From Cryptomeria japonica (lineage: Eukaryota; Streptophyta; Pinopsida; Cupressales; Cupressaceae): a stretch of 64,000 bases of DNA. The stretch spans positions 259,831,386 to 259,895,385 of the forward strand of contig NC_081406.1 in assembly GCF_030272615.1 (NCBI RefSeq), read 5' to 3'. Shown piece after piece: positions 1 through 10,313 of the stretch (position 1 is its first letter; each line of letters opens with the position of its first letter). Made by a program: the position numbers and the translations under genes. Under the pieces are notes generated by a model. The model made no database searches. It was not told the DNA's origin and worked only from the letters and a program-made list of their open reading frames with translations.

Positions 1-267
1 ACCTGTATTTCCTTGTGCTCTCTCCCTCATACTAATGCCTCACTGGGATTGAAATAAGCCTTCAACAACTACCCCAACTGATCCATGCAATTATTTTTCA
101 TTACAAATGCTTAAACAAGGAAATTTTGTCATTTCCCACCAAAATGGCACTAGCCTTTATTTTCAAATATTTGAACTTAAAACTCTTATTAACCAATCTC
201 TACTGACTTCTACCCAAAGCTAATGAATCTTAAAGGATCAAAATGCTTTATCCAATATGTCTAAACA
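1..267 (-). repeat. Element E, partial LTR (first copy)
   Basis: This matches the right-hand part of the LTR at 2594-4001: the sequence at 1-100 corresponds to about 3740-3840. The right terminus (sense start) is TGTTTAGACATATTGG read on the minus strand. The rest of this LTR lies outside the window. Confidence 0.75.
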
Positions 268-1031
268 CTTTCAAGACCCTCCCAAATCCTATAACCATGA
301 AATCCTATATTTGGTCGTATGGTCCCATTATGACCATTAGGACAATTAACCATTACATTAGGATCATTACAATAAAATGCCATAATTGGCTTTAGGATAT
401 CAAAATTGAGTCTATTAGACCCATACACCTTCTTGTCCTGCTTCGATGGTGTCCTCCAAGTTGTCTTCATGTTAGGGGCTCCTGCACCATACTCCCTCCC
501 AATGAAAAATCTCTTGTCCCAAGAGAACAAAACTTTTGTGTTCAGATCTTGTAATTCTTGTGATGATTTTTTGGTACATGTTTGCACCTCATTCAACAGC
601 TCAAATGGAGCTCTCCTACCTCTGCAACTTGCATCAATCTCAAAACAAGAATTACTACTCAAAAAATTATGTTTTGGTCCCCTCATGGAACTATCTTTTG
701 TCTGCCTTTGCTACCTTATTTCATCTGCTATTTGATATGCCTTTTGGTGAACACCAATGTCACCATGACTACCCCTCTTATGCACTCCAATAGGACACAA
801 AATTGACCCCACCATTATACCATCCACACTCCTATTCCACGGTACATCTGTTCTTACTAACTTGATGTCATCAACCAATATCTTTTGCTTCACATGAGGC
901 TTATTTCCAACCTACAAACTCACATGTATCAGATCTCCAAAACATATGACACTATTGTCATTTGTGTCAACAACATCCAAAAGTTTTAACAAAAAATTTT
1001 GCCCATCTTTATGCACAAGATATATATTAGT
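261..1031 (-). pseudogene. Element E unit 1, unrecognised segment downstream of protease
   Basis: One minus-strand frame continues from the protease for about 230 codons, broken by a stop at 711-713, and ends with a stop inside the first bases of the LTR (GTTTAG). Readable blocks include DVPWNRSVDGIMVGSILCP, GRRAPFELLNEVQ, FSWDKRFFIGREYGAGAP and GSNRLNFDILKPIMAFYCND. No reverse transcriptase, RNase H or integrase motif is visible, and I do not recognise the family. The segment is present again at 3998-4626 and, truncated, at 28926-29128, with amino-acid-level similarity, so it belongs to the element and is not random sequence. It sits where pol would normally start. It may be a remnant of the polyprotein end or an acquired sequence. 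Confidence 0.5.
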
Positions 1032-1361
1032 TTAGTCATCATTCATTGTCTTTCTCCCTTTTTGCCAAGGTCTTCTTAGTATTAAGTGTGCACAAGTCAT
1101 AGGTACCACATCACACGAAAATCTATCATGATATTCCCCAATTGAAAAATTGACATATGCTTGTTCCTGAATGAGGATATATTGTTCCTTCCTGACCCAA
1201 GTAGCATAATAAGGACATCTATGAGAAAATATTTGTAAAGTAATTTTATTGATCATCTCATAGGAAACCAAGTTATTATGTGAACCTGAATCTACAATCA
1301 ATTTACAAATTTTACCTTGACACAACCACTGAGTTCTAAAAATTGATACCTTAGGCTCTTC
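1032..1361 (-). pseudogene. Element E unit 1, retropepsin-like aspartic protease
   Basis: The protease domain cleaves the retrotransposon polyprotein in the particle. The minus-strand frame gives QWLCQGKICKLIVDSGSHNN with the catalytic Asp-Ser-Gly triplet at codons 1284-1292. About 60 residues later comes the hydrophobic stretch CAHLILRRPWQ, in the place of the second conserved protease block; element D has YLLLGMPWQ there. A stop follows at 1032. Upstream, the gag frame ends at 1456, so the gag-protease junction carries a frame change or stop. The active site is intact here, unlike in unit 2. Confidence 0.75.
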
Positions 1362-1455
1362 TTGTTTTATGCAACTTGCCTTTATTAATCATGAGGAATT
1401 CTCCTTCCAACACTGGACTTGCTTTCAATGGTTCATTTTCTTCTTTCTTTTCTTC

Positions 1456-2565
1456 TTATTGTGTCAGGTTGACTCTTCTATCCCTGCCTCTATCTGGTTG
1501 TTCCCACTTACAGCATTTAAAGGAAGGATGCCCCACTTCATTACAATTGAAGCATTTTCTTGTGAAAGTGCCTCTACCAGCCCCAAATCTTCCACCTCCT
1601 CTGTATCCTCCTCTTGAATCAGAAGATGTCTCTTTTCCTTTCTCATTGTTTTTTCCTTGTTCCCAATTTGTTCTACCTCCTCTTCTTCCTCCTCCTCTTC
1701 CACCATTCCCTTGTCTTTCCTGCTTCCTCTTCAACTTCTCTTCTGCTGTAATGGCCAACTGAAAACATTCTCCCAATGTCCTAGGCATCTGCAAACCTAT
1801 TTCATCTTGAAGTTTTAATCTTAACCCATTCAAGTACCTTGGTATCTTCTCTTCTTGATAATCTAGACCCCCTCTGATACTAAGCTTATGAAATTTCTCA
1901 GTATAGGACATCACATCCATGTCCTTTTGCTTCAAATTCTGCCTCATCTTCTTCACATGAATTGTATAATCAGATGGTAAAAAATGATCCTTAATCAAAT
2001 CCTTCATTCTAGCCCATGCTGTGATCTTTGCCAACCCTCTAGCCATCCTGTCATTTTGTATATCATACCACCATGTCAAGTATGTACCTCTCAACTTAGT
2101 TTTTTCAAACTTCACTTTCTTTTCTTCATCCATTTCCTTAAATTCAAAGTAGTTTTCTAAGGCATCTAACCAACCTAAGACTTCTTCACTATTCATCCTC
2201 CCTTGGTAAATAAGTAGGTCAATGTTATTCTTACCTCCACCTTGGACTACCTTTAGTAAGCTCACCAATCTCTTCTCTTTGGGATCTTCTTCACCCCTTC
2301 TAGGCTCTTCATGTTGTTCCCCTTCATTGTGTGCTTCCACTTCTTCACTCATCTCCTCTCTTGTAGGTTCTCCCCTATCTTTTTATTAGGCTTCAATCCT
2401 TGCTAGAATTTGTAAACTCTCTCTCCTTTGTTGTCTATCCTCCCTATCCTTTGTTGCTTCCAACTCCCTCTTTTCCTTCTTCTCTCTTTCAAGGGCTTCT
2501 CTCAACTCCTCTATCTCCCTAGCCATTTGATTTTTAGGTGCCATCTTATCAAATCCTTCCCTCAT
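1456..2565 (-). pseudogene. Element E unit 1, gag with CCHC zinc knuckle
   Basis: Gag forms the virus-like particle and binds element RNA. The likely start is the ATG at 2563-2565, just downstream of the PBS, giving MREGFDKMAPKNQ and then a charged, helical EIEELREALEREKKEKREL segment that is probably a coiled coil. Two adjacent stops (TAATAA) at about 2386-2391 interrupt the frame; unit 2 is open at the same place, so they are secondary. The core GWLDALENYFEF, LRGTYLTWWYDIQNDR and YLNGLRLKLQDEIGLQM is typical of plant Ty3/Gypsy capsid (retrotrans_gag type). A Gly/Arg-rich tail and the knuckle CFNCNEVGHPSFKC follow. The frame stops at 1456-1458, before protease. Element D gag is clearly related. 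Confidence 0.8.
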
Positions 2566-2579
2566 ATATCTACTCACTT

Positions 2580-2590
2580 CTATGATACCA
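2580..2590 (-). other. Element E primer-binding site, unit 1
   Basis: The minus strand reads TGGTATCATAG three bases after the LTR end. This is one or two changes from the plant initiator-tRNA-Met complement TGGTATCAGAG, and it is followed at once by gag. Confidence 0.7.
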
Positions 2591-2593
2591 ATC

Positions 2594-4001
2594 TGATGTA
2601 GAGGCAAGAGGTTTAATTGAAAACTTGCAGATAAATGTATGATAAGAACCCAAACCCAACACTCTTAAGGTGTTTGAAATGCACCTAATAACTCTAAGAG
2701 GCTCAAAACTTTTCTTTCACTAAGCGAAGTGGCTCCTCTACCTCTACACCATTTAAACACTCTCAAAAAACATGTGTCTAAGGTCCACAAGTCATCAAGT
2801 CTTCATTTGTCAAGACAACCCTAGTACTAGCCTTCAACTAGGCCTAGGCTCCTACTAGCCCTCCAAACATTGTTTTAGGCAGTTATCTCCCAAAAGTTGC
2901 GAAACAATAGATAAAAAGACCATGGATTAGGATACCCTTTTCAACCAAAAATAACATTTTCAAGTCTTAGGCACTATTACCTTGGACCAAATATTACAAA
3001 AACTCATTGTCCTTTGTAGCTGGTAGGCTAATTAGGCCAAATTTGCAAAGGAAGTACTCACAAAACACAATTCCAAAAAGAACCCCTCTATACAATCTTT
3101 GGTTATGATCCAAAATCAAGGATTTTATAGGTTATATGGTTAGGTCATGCTTCTATATATCCTAACTCCAAAACCCTCTCTATTTCACCCTTAAACCTAG
3201 GGCTTGCTCAAAAACCCATCAAAAATCACTTCCAAAATTAAATGAATGATTATTCACCATGTCCTCAACATACCCTTACTAATTCCATCACAAAAATTAC
3301 CCCTCCTTAAGGCCAATCTGCTACTGCTATAACTGTGGCACTAAAACCATGCATTTTCAGTCAAATTTCCATGGTGTACACCAAACTTTCACTCCTTCTT
3401 GTCATTAAAGTGTCAGGAATGTATGATACAATTTAGGTATGATCCAATACATAGGAAACAGAGTCTTACATCTATGGTTGGATCATTATTTCAAAGGAAA
3501 ACAACAAAACAGTGAACAAAGAGACTGCAAACTTAGGAATAGTCAGCACACTATGTTATCCCAGGGTATATTGAACCTTCAGAAAGTTATGAACATGTAA
3601 GAATGTACAAACAATACTCTTACTTCATAACAAAACCAATATCAAATCTACCTCAATGCAAAGAAAGCATGAAAACCACATATTTGCTGGAAAATAAAGA
3701 AGTTGTATTATTGTTTGAGTTACAGTCTGTACAACATGTACTTCCTTGTGTGCTCTTGCTCATACTAATTCCTCTTAGGGCTTTAAATAGGCCTCCAACA
3801 ACTGCCCCAACCAATCCATGTAGTTATTTTTCATTACAAATGCTTAAACAAGCAAATTTTGTCATTTCCCAACCAAAATGGCACTAGCCATTATTTTCAA
3901 ATATTTGAAATTAAAACTCTTATTAACCAACCTATACTGACTTCTACCCAAAGATAATGACTCTTAAAGCATCAAAATGCTTTATCCAATAGGTCTAAAC
4001 A
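2594..4001 (-). repeat. Element E LTR (second copy, complete)
   Basis: This 1.41-kb LTR has sense ends TGTTTAGACC...TACATCA. Its right end adjoins internal unit 2 and its left end adjoins the PBS of unit 1, so it is shared between two tandem units. The same sequence recurs at 1-267 and, split, at 6323-28925. It contains no supported gene; the reading frames inside it are not conserved between copies. Confidence 0.8.
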
Positions 4002-4626
4002 CTTTTAAGACCCTCACAAATCCTATAACCATGAAATCCTATATTTGGTCCTATGGTCGAATTAGGACAATTAGGACAATTAACCATTACATTAGGATCA
4101 TTACAATAAAATGCCATAATTGGATTTAGGATATCAAAATTGAGTCTATTAGACCCATACACCTTCATGTCATGCTTCCATGGTGTCTTCCAAGTTGTCT
4201 TCATGTCAGGGGCTCTTGCACCATACTCCCCACCAATGAAAAATCTCTTGTCCCAAGAGAAAAAAACTTTTGTGTTCAAATCTTGTAATTCCTATGATGA
4301 TTTTTTGGTACATGTTTGTACCTTGTTCAATAGCTCAAATGGAGCTCTCCTACCTTTGCAACCTGCATCAATCTCAAAACAAGAATTAGTACTCAAAATA
4401 TATGTTTTGGTCCCCTCATGGAATTGTCTTTTGTCTGCCTTTGCTGCCTTCTTTCATTTGCTATTTGATCTGCCTTTTGGTGAACACCAATGTCACTATG
4501 ACTGCCCCTCTTTTGCACTCCAATAGGACACAAAATTGATCCCACCATTATACCATCCACACTCCTATTCCATGGTACATCTATTCTTACTAACTTGTTG
4601 TCATCAACCACCATTTTTTGTTTCAC
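3998..4626 (-). pseudogene. Element E unit 2, unrecognised segment downstream of protease
   Basis: This is the second copy of the segment at 261-1031. It reads DVPWNRSVDGIMVGSILCP and then a Gln/Arg-rich stretch. A frameshift near 4395 and a stop near 4295 follow, then NTKVFFSWDKRFFIGGEYGA and NRLNFDILNPIMAFYCND to the LTR. Most differences from unit 1 are single-residue substitutions. The family is not recognised and no pol motif is present. The repeated presence of this frame after protease suggests it was translated as the C-terminal end of a gag-protease polyprotein. Confidence 0.5.
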
Positions 4627-4644
4627 ATGAGGCTTATCTCCAAC

Positions 4645-5097
4645 CTACAAACTCACATATATCGGATCTCCAAAACATATGACACTTTTTTCATTTGTGT
4701 CAACAACATCCAAAGGATTTAACAAAAAAAATTTCCCATCTTTATGCACAAGATATATATTAGTGTAGCCTTCATACATTGTCTTTCTCCCATATTGCCA
4801 AGGTCTTCCTAGGATTAAGTGTGCACAAGTCATAGGTACCACATTACACAAAACCCTATCATGATATTCCCCAATTGAAAAATTGACATATGCTTGTTCC
4901 TGAATGAGGATATGTTGTTCTTTGTTGACCCAAGTAGCATAATAAGGACATCTATGAGAAAATCCTTATAAATTATTTTATTGATCATCTCATAGGAAAC
5001 CAAGTTATAATGTAAACCTAAAGCTACAATCAATTTACAAATTTTACCTTGACACAAACACTGAGTTCTGAAAATTGATACCTTAGGCTCTTCTTAT
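4645..5097 (-). pseudogene. Element E unit 2, protease with lost active site
   Basis: The minus-strand frame gives CQGKICKLIVALGLHYN where unit 1 has VDSGSHNN. The catalytic Asp codon at 5022-5024 is now Ala and the following Ser at 5019-5021 is now Leu. A frameshift near 4980 follows (ITLQIFS of unit 1 becomes IIYKDFLI), and the frame resumes with CAHLILGRPWQYGRK at about 4800. The domain order matches unit 1, but this copy cannot be an active protease. Confidence 0.75.
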
Positions 5098-5189
5098 TGC
5101 TGCAACTTGTCTTTGTTAATCATGAGGAATTCTCCTTCCAGCATTGGACTTTCTTTCAATGGTTCATTTTCTTCTTTCTTTTCTTCTTC

Positions 5190-6288
5190 TTGTGTCAGGT
5201 TGACTCTCTTATCCTTGCCTCTATATAATTATTCCCACTTAGGACATTTAAAGGAAGGATGCCCCACTTCATTACAATTGAAGCATATGCCTGTGAAAGT
5301 GCCTCTACTGGCCCCAAATCTTCCACCTCCTCTGTATCCTCCTCTTGAATCAGAAGATGTCTATTTTCCTTTCCCATTGCTTTGTCCTTGTTCCCAATTT
5401 GTTCTACCACCTCTTCCTCTTCCTCCTCTTTCACTGTTCCCTTGTCTTTCCTGCTTCCTCTTCAACTTCTCTTCTTCTCTAATGGCCAACTGAAAACATT
5501 CTCCTAATGTCCTAGGCATCTGCAAACCTATTTCATCTTGAAGGTTGAATCTTAACCCATTCAAGTACCTTGATATCTTCTCTTATTAATACTCTAGACC
5601 CCCTCTGATACTAAGCTTATGAAATTGCTCAATATAGGACATCACATCCATGTCCTTTTGCTTCAAATTATCCCTCATCTTCTTCACATGAATTGTATAA
5701 TCAGATGGTAAAAATTGATCCTTAATCAAATCCTTCATTCTAGCCCATGTTGTGATCTTTTCCAACCCTCTGCCATCTTGTCATTTTGTATATCAAACCA
5801 TGATGTCAAGGTTGTACCTCTCAACTTATTTTTTGCAAACTTCACTTTCTTTTCTTCATCCATTTCCTCAAATTCAAAGTAGTTGTCTAAGGCATCTAAC
5901 CAACCTAAGACTTCTTCACTATCCATCCTCCCTTGGTAAATAGGTAGGTCAATGTTATTCTTACCTCCACCTTGGACTGCCTTTAGTAAGCTCACCAATC
6001 TCTTCTCTTTGGGATCTTCTTCACCCCTTCTAGGCTCTTCATGTCATTTCCCTTCATTGTGTGCTTCCACTTCTTCACTCATCTCCTCTCTTCTAGGCTC
6101 TCTCGTTTCTTTCTCTAAGGATTCAATCCTTGCTAGAATTTGTAACCTCTCTCCTTCATAGTCTATCCTCCCTATCATTTGTTGTTTCCAACTCCCTCTT
6201 TTCCCTCTTCTCTCTTTCAAGGGCTTCTCTCAACTCCTCTATCTCCCTAGCCATTTGATTTTTTAGGTGTCATCTTATCAAAGCCTTC
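5190..6288 (-). pseudogene. Element E unit 2, gag
   Basis: Same gag as unit 1, in several frames. The start codon position (6286-6288) reads TTG, and one extra A in the following A-run near 6262 shifts the frame. The stretch at about 6110-6150 is open here (RIESLEKETREP), where unit 1 has two stops. The capsid core MDSEEVLGWLDALDNYFEF is at 5880-5930, with a frameshift near 5765. The zinc knuckle C-F-N-C...G-H...C is intact at about 5235-5280, followed by a stop within four codons. It retains the coding history of gag but makes no full protein. Confidence 0.75.
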
Positions 6289-6308
6289 CCTCAAATATCT
6301 ACTCACTT

Positions 6309-6319
6309 CTCTAATACCA
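6309..6319 (-). other. Element E primer-binding site, unit 2
   Basis: The minus strand reads TGGTATTAGAG three bases after the LTR end. It is identical to the PBS of element D at 41343-41353, supporting use of the same primer tRNA. Confidence 0.7.
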
Positions 6320-6414
6320 ATCTGATGCAGAGGCAAGAGGTTTAATTGCAAACTTGCAGATAAATGTATGATAAGGACCCAAACCCAACACTCCTAAGGC
6401 ATTTCAAATGCACC

Positions 6415-7143
6415 TGTATATGGTGAAAATGGATAACAATAATAATGATATTGAAAGGCTAAATGAATTCAACCACAAAACCCTAGCCTAACAACAACAA
6501 AGATCCACCATAACATATGAAGATTACCTAAGACAATGCAAATAAAATGAAATCACAAAGATTATACCATCACATGTCCAATAGGGTTTTGATCTCCATT
6601 ATTCCTATCTCCATTGATCTTGCTTGATATATTTGCTCTCAGATTTTATGTGCACAAGAGCTCAACAAAGAACGGAATGTGGTTGCAAGTAGGATCGCAC
6701 ATGAAAGTGCAAAGCTTAGTGTAGTCAAGTAGTCAATGGGGGGGGTTTGATAATGAAGGAAGCATCTCCTTATATAGAAGACACTATATGAAATGGAGGG
6801 ATAAGATTGAGAGGTGTAAAAGGAGGTCGGCTATGATTAGAGGGTAGGTAAAAGAAATAATAAAATAATGAAACAGGTAAGTAGTGTATGAATTAAGAGA
6901 TGAATGACATGTGTCATGGGTAGAAAAGGTTAATGAATTAATTAAATAAATAAAGATTTATTTAATTAATAGAAGGAGTGAGATCAATTAAATAAATAAG
7001 ATATTTATTTAATTTAGGAAAAGGATAATTTAAATAAATAAATGTATTTATTTAAATGACAAAGAAGGTTAGAAGAGGATAAATGAATTAATTAAATAAA
7101 TAAAGATTTATTTAATTAGACTGGACAATTTTGGGTGTCTACA
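6415..7143 (-). repeat. Element A 3' LTR
   Basis: This LTR is 729 bp and matches 16390-17169, but it is about 50 bp shorter because one AT palindrome unit near the sense start has collapsed. A TATA-like CTATATAAGG lies on the minus strand at 6768-6777, a likely promoter core. Confidence 0.85.
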
Positions 7144-7182
7144 TTTTGCCCCTCTTTGAGACAATGCGGCTTGTCGCATTGT
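7144..7182 (-). other. Element A polypurine tract and adjacent hairpin
   Basis: The minus strand reads CAAAGAGGGGCAAAA directly before the 3' LTR, a standard plus-strand primer tract. Just upstream in sense is a perfect 8-bp stem, ACAATGCG (7161-7168) with CGCATTGT (7175-7182), around a 6-base loop. Confidence 0.75.
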
Positions 7183-7781
7183 TTCAAAGAAGATAATATG
7201 AACTGATACAAAGTTGCCCCAAGATGGAAATGATATGCCCCCTCGAGAGATTGGATGAAAATGTCTAAAAAGATCGCAGACAATCTCTCGATAAGAAAGA
7301 AAGGCTAGAATGGACTGACCAGATAAAGTGACAAAGTCATAGGATAATGAAGACTGACTAGGGAAACAAAGGCTAGGGCTAGGGCAATCTATAAGATAGA
7401 CCACGAGGGGAAAACATCCTCATTGTCATCCACACATCCAAGAGATCAAAGTGCAGAGAGAGAATAGAGAAGCAATAGTCAGCATTGATGCACAGATTTG
7501 ATCGCGTTCACCGATTTCAGAGGCTAGCAGATGCGGGAGAGTCAGTAAGTACCACAAAACCTCCTTGTACTTTGATGCATTTATTGTTGTCATTAATGCA
7601 TGCTGGGTAATGTAATAAATGCCTATTTATGTCAGGAAAGCACGTTTGTGTCGAAAAATATGAATTTGTGTCTTCTAGGTCAAATCGGCAATTCTGTGAT
7701 GAACATACGCTATCAATTGGATAAGCTGCTGAGAGGATACACTCAAGCAGGTCCTCTAGGGAAAACTAGGATAGATCGAGG

Positions 7782-7995
7782 CACTTTGTGATGAACAGTG
7801 AGTACCAAGATATAGTACTTTGTGATGAACAAGGAGTGCTAAAATATGAGCAGCACTTTGTGATGAACAGTGAGTGCAAATGTGAGCAACACTTTGTGAT
7901 GAACAAGGAGTGCAAAAACACGTAGTACTTTGTGATGAACAGGGAGTACCACTAGGATAGAAGCAACCCTTTGTGATGAACAGTGAGTGTCACTA
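7782..7995. repeat. Element A tandem repeat, six units of about 33-42 bp
   Basis: The core CTTTGTGATGAACA recurs at about 7784, 7817, 7854, 7890, 7927 and 7969, separated by variable GAGT-containing spacers. Element B carries four units of the same repeat at 26186-26312. Confidence 0.8.
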
Positions 7996-9024
7996 GGATG
8001 GAGATTATTGCTTTGTGTGACTGTAAGAGTATTTGCCTATGCTGGAGTCATAGGAGAGATTCCCATCGACTCAGAGGTTGCGACCTGAGTTGACAGTCGA
8101 GGACCGAGCTGCGATTGAGGCTATGGGATTGAGACATATTTTGTATGTGTCAGAGTTTCAAGTGAACATGGGATTTCTGACTGCACTGGTAGAGAGGTGG
8201 CACTCTGAGACTTGCACTTTTCATTTGTTGATGGGGGAGATGACAGTCACCCTGGAGGATGTATACAGGATTCTGCGGATACTGATCGATGGGGAGCTGA
8301 TTCCGTACGATCGAGATGGAGACAGGGATTCCCTTAGATGAGTGTTCTAGGATCCGGGACTGGAGATGAGGGTGGGACATGTGGCATGGGATACCATGGC
8401 ATGGACATGATTAGCACTACCAACAGTGTTGGTAGGAGTTATCAGCGGGTTCCTCTGTTCAGATAGGGCGACACAATGGGTGGTTGCAGAGGACATAGGG
8501 GCTAGGAGAGATTATGTTGGGGTGGGTCCTTCTAGGGCTCAGACTCCGTCAAGGCCAGCTGGCTCTGAGGGAGGGAATTCATCATAGCTGTAGAGGGCTC
8601 CCTATGTATCAGTATTGTACCATTTTTGTATGATGATGTAGACACCTGCGGGTGATTGTAGCCATATGATTTTGACATCATTGTATCATGGCACTTTATA
8701 TATATATATATATATGAGATGATTCATCTTTGCGGTAGCTATATGCATGTGTACCTATGTGATGTATGTTTCATGATGCTTATGATATGGATGCAAATAT
8801 ATACCTGAGGAAAGGCAATATTTTTTTGTTCTTTTATGTTTTATGTGTTATGCATATGCAAATGTGAATGTATGAAATGTAGATGAATATGATAATGCAA
8901 ATGACTATTTACATGATGAAAATGTAAAATGTGCTAACATGTGTTGTGTGCAGGATGTGATGCAATTGTGATATCTATATGGATGTATGAAATGCTTATA
9001 TGTGGTAATGCAGGTGCAACTACA
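7996..9024 (+). pseudogene. Plant mobile domain (PMD) fragment, antisense to element A
   Basis: The plus-strand frame 8078-8341 reads LTVEDRAAIEAMGLRHILYV, then WHSETCTFHLLMGEMTVTLE and DVYRILRILIDGELI. This is the start of the aminotransferase-like plant mobile domain (PF10536 type) found in MAIN/MAIL-type proteins and in many plant transposons. A stop follows at 8339, and the frame continues with stops to about 8590. Only the N-terminal third of the domain is recognisable. The whole 1-kb block (about 7996-9024) is absent from element B, where sequence matching 7990 joins directly to sequence matching 9025. It lies between the integrase remnant and the 3' LTR, antisense to the element, a position where extra antisense ORFs are known in plant LTR elements. 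It could be a captured gene fragment or a decayed element ORF lost from B. Confidence 0.7.
8697..8717. repeat. (TA)n microsatellite
   Basis: About ten TA dinucleotides lie inside the PMD-bearing block of element A. Confidence 0.9.
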
Positions 9025-10313
9025 TGAAATGCAAATGTTTTTGGTGTGTCATTATACTTAGTCGTGTGATAGCAAGTTACGAGGACTCGAGAAGCACGAT
9101 GGAAGTCAATCAAGAAAGGGGGATGAGAGATAGAAGATATGAAAGTGAAAGAGCTTCTTGTGCGTTATCATCATTGAGCTTTATTATGGCAAGTAGGTTA
9201 TGACAATCGAGGCATATGTTTGACCTAGAAAGTCATTGTACCTATTTGCATGGAGATAAGACAATCACAAACAAGGAATGCCCCAATTCATACTAGACTC
9301 TCAGTGTCCTCATATCCTTGGACAAGTCATAGCATTATTAAGAGACAATCCACAGACAACAAATACAAATAGGTGACGATACCCCATCCTCGCCTTTCTA
9401 GTCAAAGACATCCTGGAGATAAAATCTCTAGTCAGAGACATCCTAGAAAAGCTAAAAGACATGTCACCAAAAATAAAAAATAAAACCAAGACTCAACACC
9501 AACATCCACTATAGTCCTCAAGTTTAGTGTCTCTTGTCACTTGTATAAGTCTTATTTGATTGTGGTCACAATGTTTACTTTCACAAAAAGGATAGATAGC
9601 ACTGAACCATAATGTTGTCTGAGTCTATTGAAAGATTTGATTTGTTGAAGCACATTGTTGTTGCTGTGTCTCATCTGAAACTGACTGAATCCATGAAACT
9701 GATACTTTATTGCGAAGAAGATGGAACTTTATTGCAGATTAGCGATGCAAATGCTATTTTATTGCGGATTGTGCGTAGATAGACTAAAGGAAGCTGGAAG
9801 AAATTGTACTCCTTGAAACATGTGATGTTCTCAGTTCCACACCCATCACTAGACATAGGATTTGCCTTAGCCACAGATAGGATCTGATTTATTATGGATG
9901 GAAAGGGAGGTGAAAAGGGAGGTTTATTATGAATGGCTAACCAATCTTGGGTAGATCAATAACAAGCCATGAGGGGAATGGGTAAGTTTATTATGAACGA
10001 ATAGGTTGTGAGTGTGTGCAAAGTGAAGTGATGAAAGAGAATCCTAAAGGAGGGAGGAGCAATGTCTCTACACATGGCGCTGGTGACCCAGTTTTCACCA
10101 TGGTACTTTCCCAGGGCGCCACCGAAGTGGTTTTCACCGTTGGACGAAATTATTTCTCTTTACTTTTTTTGATTTTTCAATGTTTTTTGTGTCACAAGGC
10201 GCCTGTTTGCTAGGTTTTCACCAAGTAACGATTTTTTTTTGTTTTATAATTTTTTTTGTATTTTTGAATTTTTTGATTTTTTTTGTATATTTGAATTAGG
10301 ATATTCCAAAGAG
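9025..10313 (-). other. Element A 3' noncoding region
   Basis: This stretch matches 24894-26150 of element B in inverse orientation and lies between the integrase remnant and the tandem repeats. No conserved reading frame was seen. A T-rich tract at 10226-10290 sits just after the coding end in sense, where B has the A-rich complement at 24910-24985. Confidence 0.7.

Noticed and set aside
1369-1762. Plus-strand frames with Ser/Pro/Phe-rich translation
   Set aside because: They are antisense shadows of the Gly/Arg-rich gag tail; the same happens at 5107-5493.
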